Assembly: GCA_963798275.1 (NCBI GenBank)
Contig: CAWCTB010000031.1
Span: 26,364-90,363, forward strand
Length of the DNA stretch: 64,000 nucleotides
Direction: 5' to 3'
Source of the DNA: CAWCTB01 sp963798275
Lineage (GTDB): Bacteria > Acidobacteriota > Terriglobia > Terriglobales > Acidobacteriaceae
Shown one piece after another: positions 1-8,614 of the stretch (position 1 is its first letter; each line of letters starts with the position of its first letter). The translations under genes were made by a program, and so were the position numbers. A model generated the notes under the pieces. The model worked only from the letters and a program-made list of their open reading frames with translations, was not told where the DNA came from and ran no database searches.

Positions 1-2
1 AC

Positions 3-92
3 GTCATCAAGGCGACCTTCAATGCACTCGGCAAGCTCCGGGACCGCAAAGATGTTGCCGCGGCGCGCGGCAAGGCGGTCGAGGAGCTTTAA
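3..92 (+). CDS. rpsE: 30S ribosomal protein S5, C-terminal end (partial)
   Basis: The window opens inside a reading frame whose last 29 residues run from VIKATFNALGKLRD to AVEEL and stop with TAA at 90-92. VIKAT..AL..L is the usual C-terminal helix of ribosomal protein S5 of the small subunit, and the position directly before rpmD (2 bases between stop and next start) is the standard spc-operon order. Only the C-terminus is present, so nothing can be said about the RNA-binding N-terminal domain. Confidence 0.9.
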   Translation, partial: VIKATFNALGKLRDRKDVAAARGKAVEEL

Positions 93-94
93 TT

Positions 95-319
95 ATGGCG
101 CGCACACGCAAGAAGACAGAACAAAAGCCGGCCGCCGCCGCGGGCGCCAAGATCCAGTTGAAGTATGTGCGGTCGGCAATCGCCACACCGCAGAAGCATA
201 GGCTGGTGGTCAAGGGCCTGGGCTTTACGCGGCTCAACCAGGTCATCGAGCGGGAAGACACGCCGTCGATCCGCGGCATGGTGGCCAAGGTGCCGCACCT
301 GGTTCACATAGTTGGATAG
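95..319 (+). CDS. rpmD: 50S ribosomal protein L30
   Basis: A 74-residue L30, part of the large ribosomal subunit. The L30 core starts near residue 19 (KIQLKYVRSAIATPQKHR) and continues through TLRGLGF-like VVKGLGFTRLNQV to a C-terminal MVAKVPHLVHIV, which matches the family. About 15 extra N-terminal residues (KK, then an Ala-rich stretch) precede the core; the usual bacterial protein is near 60 residues. The ATG lies 2 bases after the rpsE stop, so translation is probably coupled. The next gene is rplO, as in other spc operons. Confidence 0.93.
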   Translation: MARTRKKTEQKPAAAAGAKIQLKYVRSAIATPQKHRLVVKGLGFTRLNQVIEREDTPSIRGMVAKVPHLVHIVG

Positions 320-346
320 TGCTGAGCGATCAGCGCGTCCGCGGCG

Positions 347-370
347 CTGCCGAGGTTTTGGCCTCGGCAG
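347..370 (+). promoter_or_regulatory. Hairpin between rpmD and rplO
   Basis: The 122-base gap between rpmD and rplO holds a perfect 9-bp inverted repeat, CTGCCGAGG at 347-355 and CCTCGGCAG at 362-370, with the 6-base loop TTTTGG. It is not followed by a T run, so it does not look like a terminator. It could be an RNA stability element or a translational control site of the spc operon; function is not shown by the sequence. Confidence 0.5.
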
Positions 371-441
371 AAAGCCCGAAACAGTTTAATGTTGAGAAGT
401 GACGCGGCGCACCGGGTTCGTCGCGCAGGGTACGGTACAAG

Positions 442-879
442 ATGAACCTGAGCAATCTGCGGGCACCCCGCAAAGCGAACGAAAACAAGAAGCGCGTGGG
501 CCGTGGCATGGGTTCGGGCATGGGCAAGACCTCGACCCGCGGCCACAAGGGCCAGGGATCGCGCAGCGGTTCCAGCCTGATGCGCGGCTTTGAAGGCGGA
601 CAGATGCCGCTGCACCGCCGTCTGCCGAAACGCGGCTTCACCAACATCTTCAAGAAGGATTACGAAGTGGTGAACCTGGAACGGTTGGCGGGCCTGGGGG
701 AGACCGAGATCACCCCCGAATTTCTGCGCAAGGCCGGGGTGGTCAGCTCGAAGAATTCGCTGGTGAAGGTGTTGGGCGGGGGAGAGTTGTCCACGGCCCT
801 CACGGTTCATGCGCACAAGTTTTCCAAGTCGGCCCAGGAAAAGATCGAGAAGGCCGGTGGCAAGGTCCAGGTCCTCTAA
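442..879 (+). CDS. rplO: 50S ribosomal protein L15
   Basis: A 145-residue L15, a large-subunit assembly protein. The N-terminus MNLSNLRAPRKA is followed by the Gly/Arg-rich loop GRGMGSGMGKTSTRGHKGQ that threads into 23S rRNA, then FEGGQMPLHRRLPKRGF, all typical of the family. The C-terminal globular domain contains VLGGGEL and the terminal KIEKAGGKVQVL. Length is normal. It precedes secY by 28 bases, the canonical order; coupling of L15 and SecY synthesis is usual for this operon. Confidence 0.97.
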   Translation: MNLSNLRAPRKANENKKRVGRGMGSGMGKTSTRGHKGQGSRSGSSLMRGFEGGQMPLHRRLPKRGFTNIFKKDYEVVNLERLAGLGETEITPEFLRKAGVVSSKNSLVKVLGGGELSTALTVHAHKFSKSAQEKIEKAGGKVQVL

Positions 880-907
880 CTGAGAGGTTTGGGTTGAGGT
901 TTTTGTA

Positions 908-2293
908 ATGCTTGAGAAACTGGGCAACATATTTCGGGTTCCCGACCTGCGCAAGCGCATTCTGTTCACGCTGGGACTGCTGGCGGTGTACCGCCTGGGC
1001 GGTCACATTCCAACGCCCGGCATCAACTCTGATGTCCTGCAGCGCTTCTTCGACACGCAGAGCGGGAGCATGCTGGGGTTCGTAGACCTGTTCAGTGGCG
1101 GCCAGCTTCGCCGGATGACGGTTTTCGCGCTGGGCATCATGCCCTACATTACCGCCTCCATCATCCTGCAGTTGATGACGGTGGTTTACGAACCGCTGGC
1201 CAAGTTGCAGAAGGAAGGCGAACTGGGCCGCAAGAAGATCACCCAGTGGACGCGCTACCTCACCCTGCTGCTGAGCGCGGTGCAGTCTCTGGGCATCGCC
1301 TACACGCTGCAGAAGCAGCCGGGCTACGTCGTCAATCCCGGTATCGGCTTCATCCTGATGACCATGCTCACGCTCACTACGGGGAGCGTGTTCGTCATGT
1401 GGCTGGGCGAGGAGATCACCGAGCGCGGGGTTGGCAACGGCATGTCGTTGCTGATCTTTGCCGGCATTGTAGTCGGTTTGCCCCGGGCGGTCGTCGACCT
1501 GTGGGAAAAAGTTCAGACCCAGGCCTGGGGGGCGTTCACCGTCCCGGCGATCCTGTTGCTGGTGGTGGTGATGATCGCGGTGGTGGCGTTCATTGTTTTT
1601 GTCGAACGCAGCGAGCGCCGCATTCCGGTGCAGTACGCCAAGCGCGTGGTGGGCCGCAAGATCATGGGCGGGCAGTCCACCCACCTGCCGCTGCGGGTGA
1701 ACTCCGGCGGCGTGATGCCGGTGATTTTCGCATCCTCGGTGCTGACGTTGCCGCAAACCCTGGGCAGCTTCTTCAAGGACAATCGTTATTTCGGAAAGAT
1801 GTTTGAGGCCCTGCGCTGGGGAGAGCCGTTGTACACCCTGCTGTACGCGGTTGGCATTATTTTCTTCGCTTACTTCTACGTCTCCATTGTCTTCAACCCC
1901 AACGAGGTTGCCGACAACATGCGGAAGTACGGCGGCTTCATTCCGGGTATACGTCCGGGCGCGAGGACGGCGAACTACATCAACGAGATTCTGACGCGCA
2001 TCACGCTGGTGGGAGCGCTGTACCTGATTCTGATCTCGATCATTCCGGAATGGATGATCGCCGGCATCCGGCTCAATCACTTGCCCTGGGTAGGTACATT
2101 CTTTGAACGGCTGCCTACCTGGGTCACGAACGGTTTGAACGTCAACTTCTACTTTGGCGGCACGTCGCTGCTGATCGTGGTGGGCGTGGCCATGGATACG
2201 GTCAACCAGATCGAGTCGCAGTTGATCATGCGCCATTACGAGGGCTTCACCCCGCGCAGCGGACGGGTCCGCGGCCGTCGAGCAACGTGGTAA
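908..2293 (+). CDS. secY: Protein translocase subunit SecY
   Basis: A 461-residue multi-spanning membrane protein, the channel subunit of the Sec translocon that exports and inserts proteins across the cytoplasmic membrane. The N-terminus (LRKRILFTLGLLAVYRLGGHIPTPGI) contains the first membrane segment and the conserved H-I-P-x-P-G-I motif. Further signature regions are GIMPYITASIILQL, the cytoplasmic loop GRKIMGGQSTHLPL and NSGGVMPVIFASS, with about ten hydrophobic segments in all. The C-terminus ends in a basic RSGRVRGRR tail. A GAGG lies about 8 bases before the ATG. Length matches the family. Confidence 0.98.
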   Translation: MLEKLGNIFRVPDLRKRILFTLGLLAVYRLGGHIPTPGINSDVLQRFFDTQSGSMLGFVDLFSGGQLRRMTVFALGIMPYITASIILQLMTVVYEPLAKLQKEGELGRKKITQWTRYLTLLLSAVQSLGIAYTLQKQPGYVVNPGIGFILMTMLTLTTGSVFVMWLGEEITERGVGNGMSLLIFAGIVVGLPRAVVDLWEKVQTQAWGAFTVPAILLLVVVMIAVVAFIVFVERSERRIPVQYAKRVVGRKIMGGQSTHLPLRVNSGGVMPVIFASSVLTLPQTLGSFFKDNRYFGKMFEALRWGEPLYTLLYAVGIIFFAYFYVSIVFNPNEVADNMRKYGGFIPGIRPGARTANYINEILTRITLVGALYLILISIIPEWMIAGIRLNHLPWVGTFFERLPTWVTNGLNVNFYFGGTSLLIVVGVAMDTVNQIESQLIMRHYEGFTPRSGRVRGRRATW

Positions 2294-2429
2294 GTGCGGG
2301 TGGGATTCCGGCGTCTCGGGGCGATGCCGGGGCGAACCCGGATTCCGCAGTGCAAGGGAGCTACCGGGCGGCTCCAGCCCGCGGTTGGCGGGCAGAACGG
2401 GCTGCGCGTAAGGGCTCGTAGGGGCGAAC

Positions 2430-3170
2430 ATGAACGCACCTTCTTTCTCGACGTTGGGCGTCATGGCGAATGAAAGCGTAGTGGGTCCTGTGATCCTGTT
2501 GGGACCGCCGGGCGCCGGTAAGGGAACGCAAGCGAAGCTGATCGCCAGCACGTTTGGCATCCCGCAGATCTCCACCGGGGACCTGTTGCGGGAGCACGTG
2601 AAGCGGCAGACGCCGCTGGGTAATGCCGCAAAATCGATTATCGAACGCGGCGAACTGGTACCGGATGAGCTGGTGATGAACATGGTGGCGGACCGGCTGC
2701 ACGAAGCCGATTGTGTCCGCGGGTTTATTTTGGACGGCTTTCCGAGGACAGTTCGGCAGGCCGAATGGCTGGATGAATTCCTGAAAAAGGAGCGGTCGGG
2801 CAGGGACGCAGTGGCGCAGGCAGCTTGCGCGCCTCCGGTTGTGATTCGGTTAATTGTTGAGTATAATCGACTACTGCAACGGATTGCCGGGCGTCGTACT
2901 TGTCCTTCCTGCGGACGGATCTACAACGTATATCTCCAGCCCCCCAAAGTTGAAGGCATCTGTGACCTTGATGGCGCGCCCTTGATTGGCCGCCCAGATG
3001 ATCGGGAAGAGGTTGTCGCGGAGCGACTTAGGGCCTACGAGCGGCAGACGTTGCCGCTGGTCGATTATTACGCCGCCAAGGGCCGGTTAGTAGAAGTGAA
3101 CGGCGACCAACCGGTGGAAGCGGTCACGTCCCAGGCGTTTAGTGCGATTGAGAATGTCCATCGTTTGTAA
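2430..3170 (+). CDS. adk: Adenylate kinase
   Basis: A 246-residue adenylate kinase that interconverts ATP+AMP and 2 ADP in the cytoplasm. The P-loop GPPGAGKGTQAK lies near residue 27, the AMP-binding STGDLLR follows, then DGFPRTVRQAEWL. The LID domain carries a zinc-type knuckle with CPSCG and CDLD, in which the fourth ligand is Asp as in several Gram-positive enzymes. Start: the ATG at 2430 has AGGGG 6 bases upstream. A second in-frame ATG at 2463 would give a protein without the 11-residue lead (MANESVVGP), closer to usual length, but lacks a good ribosome-binding site. The stretch after FLKKERSG appears a few residues longer than usual. Its 3' end overlaps map. Confidence 0.95.
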   Translation: MNAPSFSTLGVMANESVVGPVILLGPPGAGKGTQAKLIASTFGIPQISTGDLLREHVKRQTPLGNAAKSIIERGELVPDELVMNMVADRLHEADCVRGFILDGFPRTVRQAEWLDEFLKKERSGRDAVAQAACAPPVVIRLIVEYNRLLQRIAGRRTCPSCGRIYNVYLQPPKVEGICDLDGAPLIGRPDDREEVVAERLRAYERQTLPLVDYYAAKGRLVEVNGDQPVEAVTSQAFSAIENVHRL

Positions 3171-3906
3171 GTCGTCCGCGGAAATTGAAAAGATGCGTCG
3201 CAGCGGACGCATCGTCCGCCAGGTGCTGGAGGCTGTGAGGGAAGCGGTAGCTCCCGGAGTTTCCACCATGGACCTGGAGCGGGTGGCGGAGAGCAAGATC
3301 CGGGAGTTGGGCGCGAAGCCGGCATTCAAAGGGTATTACGACTATCCCTGCGTGCTGTGCACCTCGGTGAACGACGAGATCGTTCACGGCATTCCGTCGG
3401 AGAAGCGGATGCTGCAGCAGGGGGACATTGTCTCGATCGACTGCGGCGTGGTGCTCGACGGCTACTACGGCGATGCGGCGATTACGGTTCCGGTGGGCAA
3501 GGAAGTGAGCCCGGAGTTGCAAAAGCTGCTGGATGTTACCCGCGAATCGCTGCAGCGCGGCATTTCGGCGGCGCAGATTGGCAACACCGTGGGCGACGTT
3601 GGCGCAGCCGTGCAGCACCTGGTCGAGGCCAACGGCTTCAGCGTGGTGCGTGAGTTTGTGGGCCACGGTATCGGCACCAAGTTGCACGAGGAGCCCCAGG
3701 TTCCGAATTATGGAACGCCCGGGCATGGTCCAAGATTGCGCGACGGCATGGTGCTGGCCATCGAACCGATGGTGAACGCAGGGCGTCCGGGGACCCGGGT
3801 GCTAGACGACAAGTGGACCGCAGTGACCGAAGACGGCAGCTATAGCGCCCACTTCGAACACTGCGTGGCCGTCACCAAGAACGGACCGGTCATCTTGACC
3901 GAGTAG
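3154..3906 (+). CDS. map: Methionine aminopeptidase, type I
   Basis: A 250-residue M24-fold enzyme that removes the initiator methionine from nascent proteins. The metal ligands are visible in order: SIDCGVVLDGYYGDAA (two Asp), GHGIGTKLHEEP (His), AIEPMV (Glu) and the final VTEDGSYSAHFEHCV (Glu). The ATG at 3154 is preferred over an upstream in-frame GTG at 3142. With it the gene overlaps the adk stop by 17 bases, consistent with coupled translation. adk-map-infA is the standard order at the end of the spc operon. Confidence 0.96.
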   Translation: MSIVCKSSAEIEKMRRSGRIVRQVLEAVREAVAPGVSTMDLERVAESKIRELGAKPAFKGYYDYPCVLCTSVNDEIVHGIPSEKRMLQQGDIVSIDCGVVLDGYYGDAAITVPVGKEVSPELQKLLDVTRESLQRGISAAQIGNTVGDVGAAVQHLVEANGFSVVREFVGHGIGTKLHEEPQVPNYGTPGHGPRLRDGMVLAIEPMVNAGRPGTRVLDDKWTAVTEDGSYSAHFEHCVAVTKNGPVILTE

Positions 3907-3997
3907 GATCGGGCGCAAGCCTTCGGGCGGGCGCACGGGAAGTAAGGGCATAGCACGTCCCAAGGGGCGATACGAGGGAATTTGGATTTGGGGTTGA

Positions 3998-4216
3998 ATG
4001 AGTAAGGAAGACGCGATTGAAGTTATGGCGGTGGTGGTCGAGCCGCTGCCCAATGCCATGTTTCGGGTCGAGTTAGAGAACAAGCATCAGGTGCTGGCGC
4101 ATGTGTCCGGCAAGATGCGCAAGAACTTCATCCGCATTCTGCCCGGCGACCGGGTGGCGGTGGAGCTTTCGCCCTACGACCTTACCCGAGGCCGCATCGT
4201 TTACCGGTACAAATAG
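3998..4216 (+). CDS. infA: Translation initiation factor IF-1
   Basis: A 72-residue S1/OB-fold protein, the usual IF-1 length, which occupies the ribosomal A site during initiation. MSKEDAIEVMAVVVEPLPN, MFRVELENKHQVLAHVSGKMR and GDRVAVELSPYDLTRGRIVYR are the family consensus. The gene is 91 bases after map and is followed by rpmJ. Confidence 0.97.
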   Translation: MSKEDAIEVMAVVVEPLPNAMFRVELENKHQVLAHVSGKMRKNFIRILPGDRVAVELSPYDLTRGRIVYRYK

Positions 4217-4292
4217 TGCTGTTGCCGGGTGTGCGTCCGGCCACGCTATTTCAGGCACAGCAAGGGAAATTTAAGGGAAAGTACACGTCATC

Positions 4293-4406
4293 ATGAAGGT
4301 TCGGGCATCGGTTAAGAAGATTTGCGACAAGTGCAAGGTGATTCGCCGTCACGGTGTGGTACGCGTGATCTGCGAAAACTCGAAGCACAAGCAGCGGCAA
4401 GGATAA
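4293..4406 (+). CDS. rpmJ: 50S ribosomal protein L36
   Basis: A short frame of 37 codons (MKVRASVKKICDKCKVIRR, then HGVVRVICENSKHKQRQG). It is the zinc-ribbon L36: Cys11, Cys14, Cys27 and His32 provide the CxxC-C-H metal site, so this is the zinc-binding (C+) form. It lies between infA and rpsM, its invariant place. An AAGGGAAA is 12 bases upstream of the ATG. Confidence 0.97.
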   Translation: MKVRASVKKICDKCKVIRRHGVVRVICENSKHKQRQG

Positions 4407-4486
4407 CAACACCTGCTGGGCGCGGACCGCGCCGGCGGATAAAGCCGCGAAGCTGGATCAGGCGGCGAAAGAGTTCGGGAGCAACT

Positions 4487-4873
4487 ATGGCACGTATTGC
4501 AGGCGTGGATCTTCCGCGCAACAAACATGTGAAGATCGCTCTTACCTACATCTTCGGTATCGGCAATTCGCGGTCGGCCAGCATTCTCGGTTCGGCCAAC
4601 GTGGAACCGACCAAGAAGGTCAGCGATCTCAATGAAGACGAAGTGAACCGCATCCGTCAGGTGATCGAGCAGGAAGGCAACGTCGAAGGCGACCTTCGCA
4701 AAGACGTCTCGATGCACATTAAGCGGCTCATCGAGATCGGTTCCTACCGTGGGTATCGTCATCGCCGCAGCCTACCGGTTCGCGGGCAGCGCACCCACAC
4801 CAACGCCCGCACCCGCAAGGGTCCGCGCAAGGGCACGGTAGCCAACAAGAAGAAAGCGACTGGGAAGACATAA
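4487..4873 (+). CDS. rpsM: 30S ribosomal protein S13
   Basis: A 128-residue S13, which contacts the subunit interface and the P-site tRNA. The N-terminus MARIAGVDLPRNKHVKIAL and the helix-two-turns-helix (YIFGIGNSRSASIL) are the family signature. The C-terminal tail (YRGYRHRRSLPVRGQRTHTN, then ARTRKGPRKGT) is also typical. The frame stays open for 55 codons upstream, but the ATG at 4487 has GGGAGC ahead of it and gives the normal length. It begins the alpha-operon part and is 3 bases from rpsK. Confidence 0.97.
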   Translation: MARIAGVDLPRNKHVKIALTYIFGIGNSRSASILGSANVEPTKKVSDLNEDEVNRIRQVIEQEGNVEGDLRKDVSMHIKRLIEIGSYRGYRHRRSLPVRGQRTHTNARTRKGPRKGTVANKKKATGKT

Positions 4874-4876
4874 TCC

Positions 4877-5299
4877 ATGGCGAAACCAGCGGGATCCGCC
4901 GGAGCGGACAAAAAGGGAAAGAACAAGAAGTTCAAGAAGAAGGAGCGCAAGCACGTTCCCCACGGCGTGGTGCACGTGCAGGCGTCCTTCAACAACACGA
5001 TCGTCACCATTTCCGACCCGAACGGGAACACGGTTTCGTGGAAGAGTTCGGGATCGCTGGGCTTCCGCGGCTCCCGCAAGGGAACGCCGTTTGCCGCGCA
5101 GCAGGCGGCGATGAATGCGGCCAACATGGCGCGCGATCACGGCATGCGCAGCGTCGAGGTGCGGGTCAGCGGGCCGGGTTCGGGCCGTGAATCGGCAGTG
5201 CGTGCGTTGGCTGCCGCCGGACTGGATGTGCGTTCGATTCGGGACGTAACGCCGGTGCCGCATAATGGCTGCCGTCCGCCGAAGCGGCGCCGCGTGTAA
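4877..5299 (+). CDS. rpsK: 30S ribosomal protein S11
   Basis: A 140-residue S11 of the platform of the small subunit. The core matches at GVVHVQASFNNTIVTISDP, FRGSRKGTPFAAQ and the C-terminal DVTPVPHNGCRPPKRRRV. The N-terminal 25 residues are a Lys-rich extension (GADKKGKNKKFKKKERK), longer than in Escherichia coli. The gap to rpsM is 3 bases. After the stop comes a 206-base intergenic stretch with an inverted repeat before rpsD. Confidence 0.97.
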   Translation: MAKPAGSAGADKKGKNKKFKKKERKHVPHGVVHVQASFNNTIVTISDPNGNTVSWKSSGSLGFRGSRKGTPFAAQQAAMNAANMARDHGMRSVEVRVSGPGSGRESAVRALAAAGLDVRSIRDVTPVPHNGCRPPKRRRV

Positions 5300-5303
5300 G
5301 AGC

Positions 5304-5420
5304 AGTGGATGTGGTTAGTGGAGAGTGGATAGGAAAGTCAACTGATCCACGGCAGCTCCGGATTGGAGCAAGCTTCGCTGAATCACTCACCACTGACCAC
5401 TGGTTACTATCCACTTTTTT
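5304..5420 (+). repeat. Intergenic inverted repeat made of GTGG/CCAC words
   Basis: Between rpsK and rpsD, AGTGGATAG at 5324-5332 is perfectly complementary to CTATCCACT at 5407-5415. Around these arms both sides consist of short related words: on the left AGTGGATGTGGTTAGTGG from 5304, on the right CACTCACCACTGACCACTGG from 5384. The right arm runs directly into TTTTT (5416-5420), so when paired it could act as a weak terminator or attenuator before rpsD. The compositional style resembles three other intergenic repeats in the window (20662, 44866, 59140). Confidence 0.55.
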
Positions 5421-5505
5421 CGATCGGGAAGAAAGGACGGCCAAGTCCTGTAAACCGATCCATAACCGGGTAAGCCGCCAAGGCTGGTCCCGCTAGGAGA
5501 ATAAC

Positions 5506-6135
5506 TTGGCACGGTACAAAGACGCAGTGTGTCGGCTTTGCCGCCGCGAGGGCATGAAACTGTTCCTCAAAGGCGCAAAGTGCTTCACCGATAAATGTCC
5601 CATCGAGAAACGGAACTTCGCTCCCGGCCAGCACGGCAAGGACCGCAAGGCAAAGATCGTCGGCTACGGCCTGCAACTGCGCGAGAAGCAGAAGGCGAAG
5701 CGCATTTACTTCACCCAGGAAGGCCAGTTCCGCAATTACTTTGAGAAGGCCGCCCGCAGTAAGGGTGTCACTGGCGAGCTGCTGCTCCAGCAACTGGAGC
5801 GGCGGCTGGACAACGTGGTGTATCGCCTCGGCTTCGCCGTAGCGCGACGCCAGGCCCGGCAGTTGGTGCGTCACGGGCACGTGAACGTCAACGGGCGCAG
5901 GGTCAACATCCCATCGTTCCAGGTCAGCGCCGGGGACGAGATCGCGGTGCGGGAGAAGAGCAACAAGCTCGTGGTGGTGGAAGGCGCGAAGGAGTTCGCC
6001 AGCCACCAGGCGCCCCCGAGCTGGCTGGAAGTCGATCGCGATGCGTACAAGGGACGCGTGGTTTCGTTGCCCAAGCGCGAAGACATCCAACTGCCGGTCA
6101 ACGAGCAGTTGATCGTGGAACTGTACAGCAAGTAA
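5506..6135 (+). CDS. rpsD: 30S ribosomal protein S4
   Basis: A 209-residue S4, a primary 16S rRNA binder and in many bacteria the translational repressor of the alpha operon. It starts with TTG at 5506, supported by AGGAGA at 5495-5500. The N-terminal zinc knuckle is intact: CRLCRREG, then AKCFTDKCP (four Cys), which marks the C+ form. The S4 RNA-binding domain occupies roughly residues 98-160 (LERRLDNVVYRLGFA, then RQARQLVRHGHVNVNGR). Confidence 0.97.
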   Translation: MARYKDAVCRLCRREGMKLFLKGAKCFTDKCPIEKRNFAPGQHGKDRKAKIVGYGLQLREKQKAKRIYFTQEGQFRNYFEKAARSKGVTGELLLQQLERRLDNVVYRLGFAVARRQARQLVRHGHVNVNGRRVNIPSFQVSAGDEIAVREKSNKLVVVEGAKEFASHQAPPSWLEVDRDAYKGRVVSLPKREDIQLPVNEQLIVELYSK

Positions 6136-6258
6136 TCACTGGAGACAGGCGGCGTCCTGGTGGCGCCGCGTTGCTTAACATCTTCGAGCCAAATCAGCCG
6201 GAGTGGGCTCCCTGGAGTTTCACCCGCGCAGCACGGCCGAACAGAAGAGGAGTCACCC

Positions 6259-7314
<1,056 letters not shown>

Positions 7315-7390
7315 AAGGGTACGGCCTCGGGTCGCGCCTGAGTTTACCGCGGCCAAGCCGCGACATCAGCAAGTTTGAAGGATCACGGAA

Positions 7391-7894
7391 ATGCGTCATC
7401 AAAGAGCAGGATGGAAGTTAGGACGGAACACCGAGCACCGCCGCGCGCTGCTGCGCAACCTGGTGACCTCGTTGATTGTGGAAGAGCGCATTGAGACCAC
7501 GCTTACCAAGGCGAAGGCAATGCGTCCTCACGTGGAAAAGATGATCACCCTGGGCAAGCGGGGCGATCTGGCGGCGCGCCGCCAGGCTGCAGCTTACCTC
7601 ATGACGCGCGAGGCCGTGAAAAAATTGTTCGACACCATCTCGCCGCGTTACGGCGACCGCAACGGCGGTTACCTGCGCATCGTTCATGGCGGTTTCCGCC
7701 AGGGCGACGGCGGTGACATCGCCTTCGTCGAGTTGCTGGGCAGCGAGAAGACGATCGACGAGAAGCGCCAGAAGCGGGCCGAGATGCGCGCCAAGCGCGC
7801 CGAAGAAAATCGCAAAGCGATGGAAGCGGCGCAGGCCGAGGCGCAAGCGACCGCTGAACCCGGCGGTGAAAAGGCCGAAGAGGAAAACAAGTAG
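7391..7894 (+). CDS. rplQ: 50S ribosomal protein L17
   Basis: A 167-residue L17. The first 115-120 residues match the family closely (MRHQRAGWKLGRNTEHRRAL, SLIVEERIETTLTKAKAMRP, FVELLGSE near the core end). The remaining 45-50 residues form an extra tail rich in Lys/Arg, Ala and Glu that is probably helical or disordered. AAGGAT lies 7 bases before the ATG. It is the last gene of the alpha operon, followed by an intrinsic terminator at 7932. Confidence 0.97.
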   Translation: MRHQRAGWKLGRNTEHRRALLRNLVTSLIVEERIETTLTKAKAMRPHVEKMITLGKRGDLAARRQAAAYLMTREAVKKLFDTISPRYGDRNGGYLRIVHGGFRQGDGGDIAFVELLGSEKTIDEKRQKRAEMRAKRAEENRKAMEAAQAEAQATAEPGGEKAEEENK

Positions 7895-7931
7895 TTTCCG
7901 CTTCAAGCCCGCTTCTGCCAATCAAACCTCA

Positions 7932-7962
7932 ACGCATCCGTTCGCGGGTGCGTTTCTTTTTG
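7932..7962 (+). terminator. Intrinsic terminator of the spc-alpha operon
   Basis: ACGCATCC at 7932-7939 pairs with GGGTGCGT at 7946-7953 (one G-T pair, loop GTTCGC) and is followed by TTCTTTTTGT. It lies 38 bases after the rplQ stop and separates the operon from the convergent VanZ-like gene. Confidence 0.8.
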
Positions 7963-8004
7963 TGCTCACTCCGCGCGGAGAATTTGCCGGACGCGATGTG
8001 CCGG

Positions 8005-8523
8005 CTATCGGGTCAGCGTCAGTTCGGAGTTCACCAGATGAGGGGGCTGACGGCGAAAGCTCCAAAGCGAGAAAAGATAGATGCAACCCTGCGCGACCAG
8101 GGCGCCGGTCGAGTCGAGCAGCACGTCCTGCCAGCGTCCCGTGCGCGAAGGCAGAAAAGTCTGGTGAAACTCGTCGGCGGAGGCCGTGACTACCGTGAGC
8201 AGCATCGCGACCAGCGACCACTCGATCTGCCATAGGTCGCGGAAGTAGCTCTTCCACGGGCGCTTGAGCAGAGGACGCAGCCGGTCGCGATAGGTGTTGC
8301 GGAACGCGAAGAAGGCCAGGATGCTGAGCGTCGCGTAACCGAGGAAGTGTCCCGACTTCCTGAGGACGTGATTGAATTCCTCCAAAACGCTGTAATCCAC
8401 TTTGATGTGGAGGTATCGCAGAGTGAGATACAGGAGTCCGAAGGTATTCCTGGCTGACCCGTAATCCGTCGATTCCAGGAAGATGACGCCAATCCAGCCG
8501 GCGACCGGCCACCAATGGCGCAC
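8005..8523 (-). CDS. VanZ-like family membrane protein
   Basis: A 172-residue integral membrane protein with about four hydrophobic segments. VanZ-family landmarks are visible: LRKSGHFLGYATLSILAFF (R/K-S-G-H-x-x-x-Y) and ADEFHQTFLPSRTGRWQDVL with D-E-x-H-Q, R-x-G-x-x-x-D, then STGALVAQG. The name comes from a teicoplanin-resistance accessory gene, but most homologues are of unknown function and resistance should not be inferred. The start used is a GTG at 8523 (MRHWWPVAGW). It lies 91 bases downstream of guaB on the same strand and may be co-transcribed with it. Confidence 0.8.
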   Translation of the reverse strand: MRHWWPVAGWIGVIFLESTDYGSARNTFGLLYLTLRYLHIKVDYSVLEEFNHVLRKSGHFLGYATLSILAFFAFRNTYRDRLRPLLKRPWKSYFRDLWQIEWSLVAMLLTVVTASADEFHQTFLPSRTGRWQDVLLDSTGALVAQGCIYLFSLWSFRRQPPHLVNSELTLTR

Positions 8524-8614
8524 AAACGTGCGGTAGGACGGGACTCAGCAAACGCAGGCACTCCCAACCGCCGGTGCAGCGGCAATCGACACGCTCGGGG
8601 CTTGCGCGGCAGGA

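Noticed and set aside
800..2683. 627-codon minus-strand frame opposite rplO-secY
   Set aside because: It is the antisense shadow of secY in GC-rich DNA; its translation is low-complexity and matches no family.
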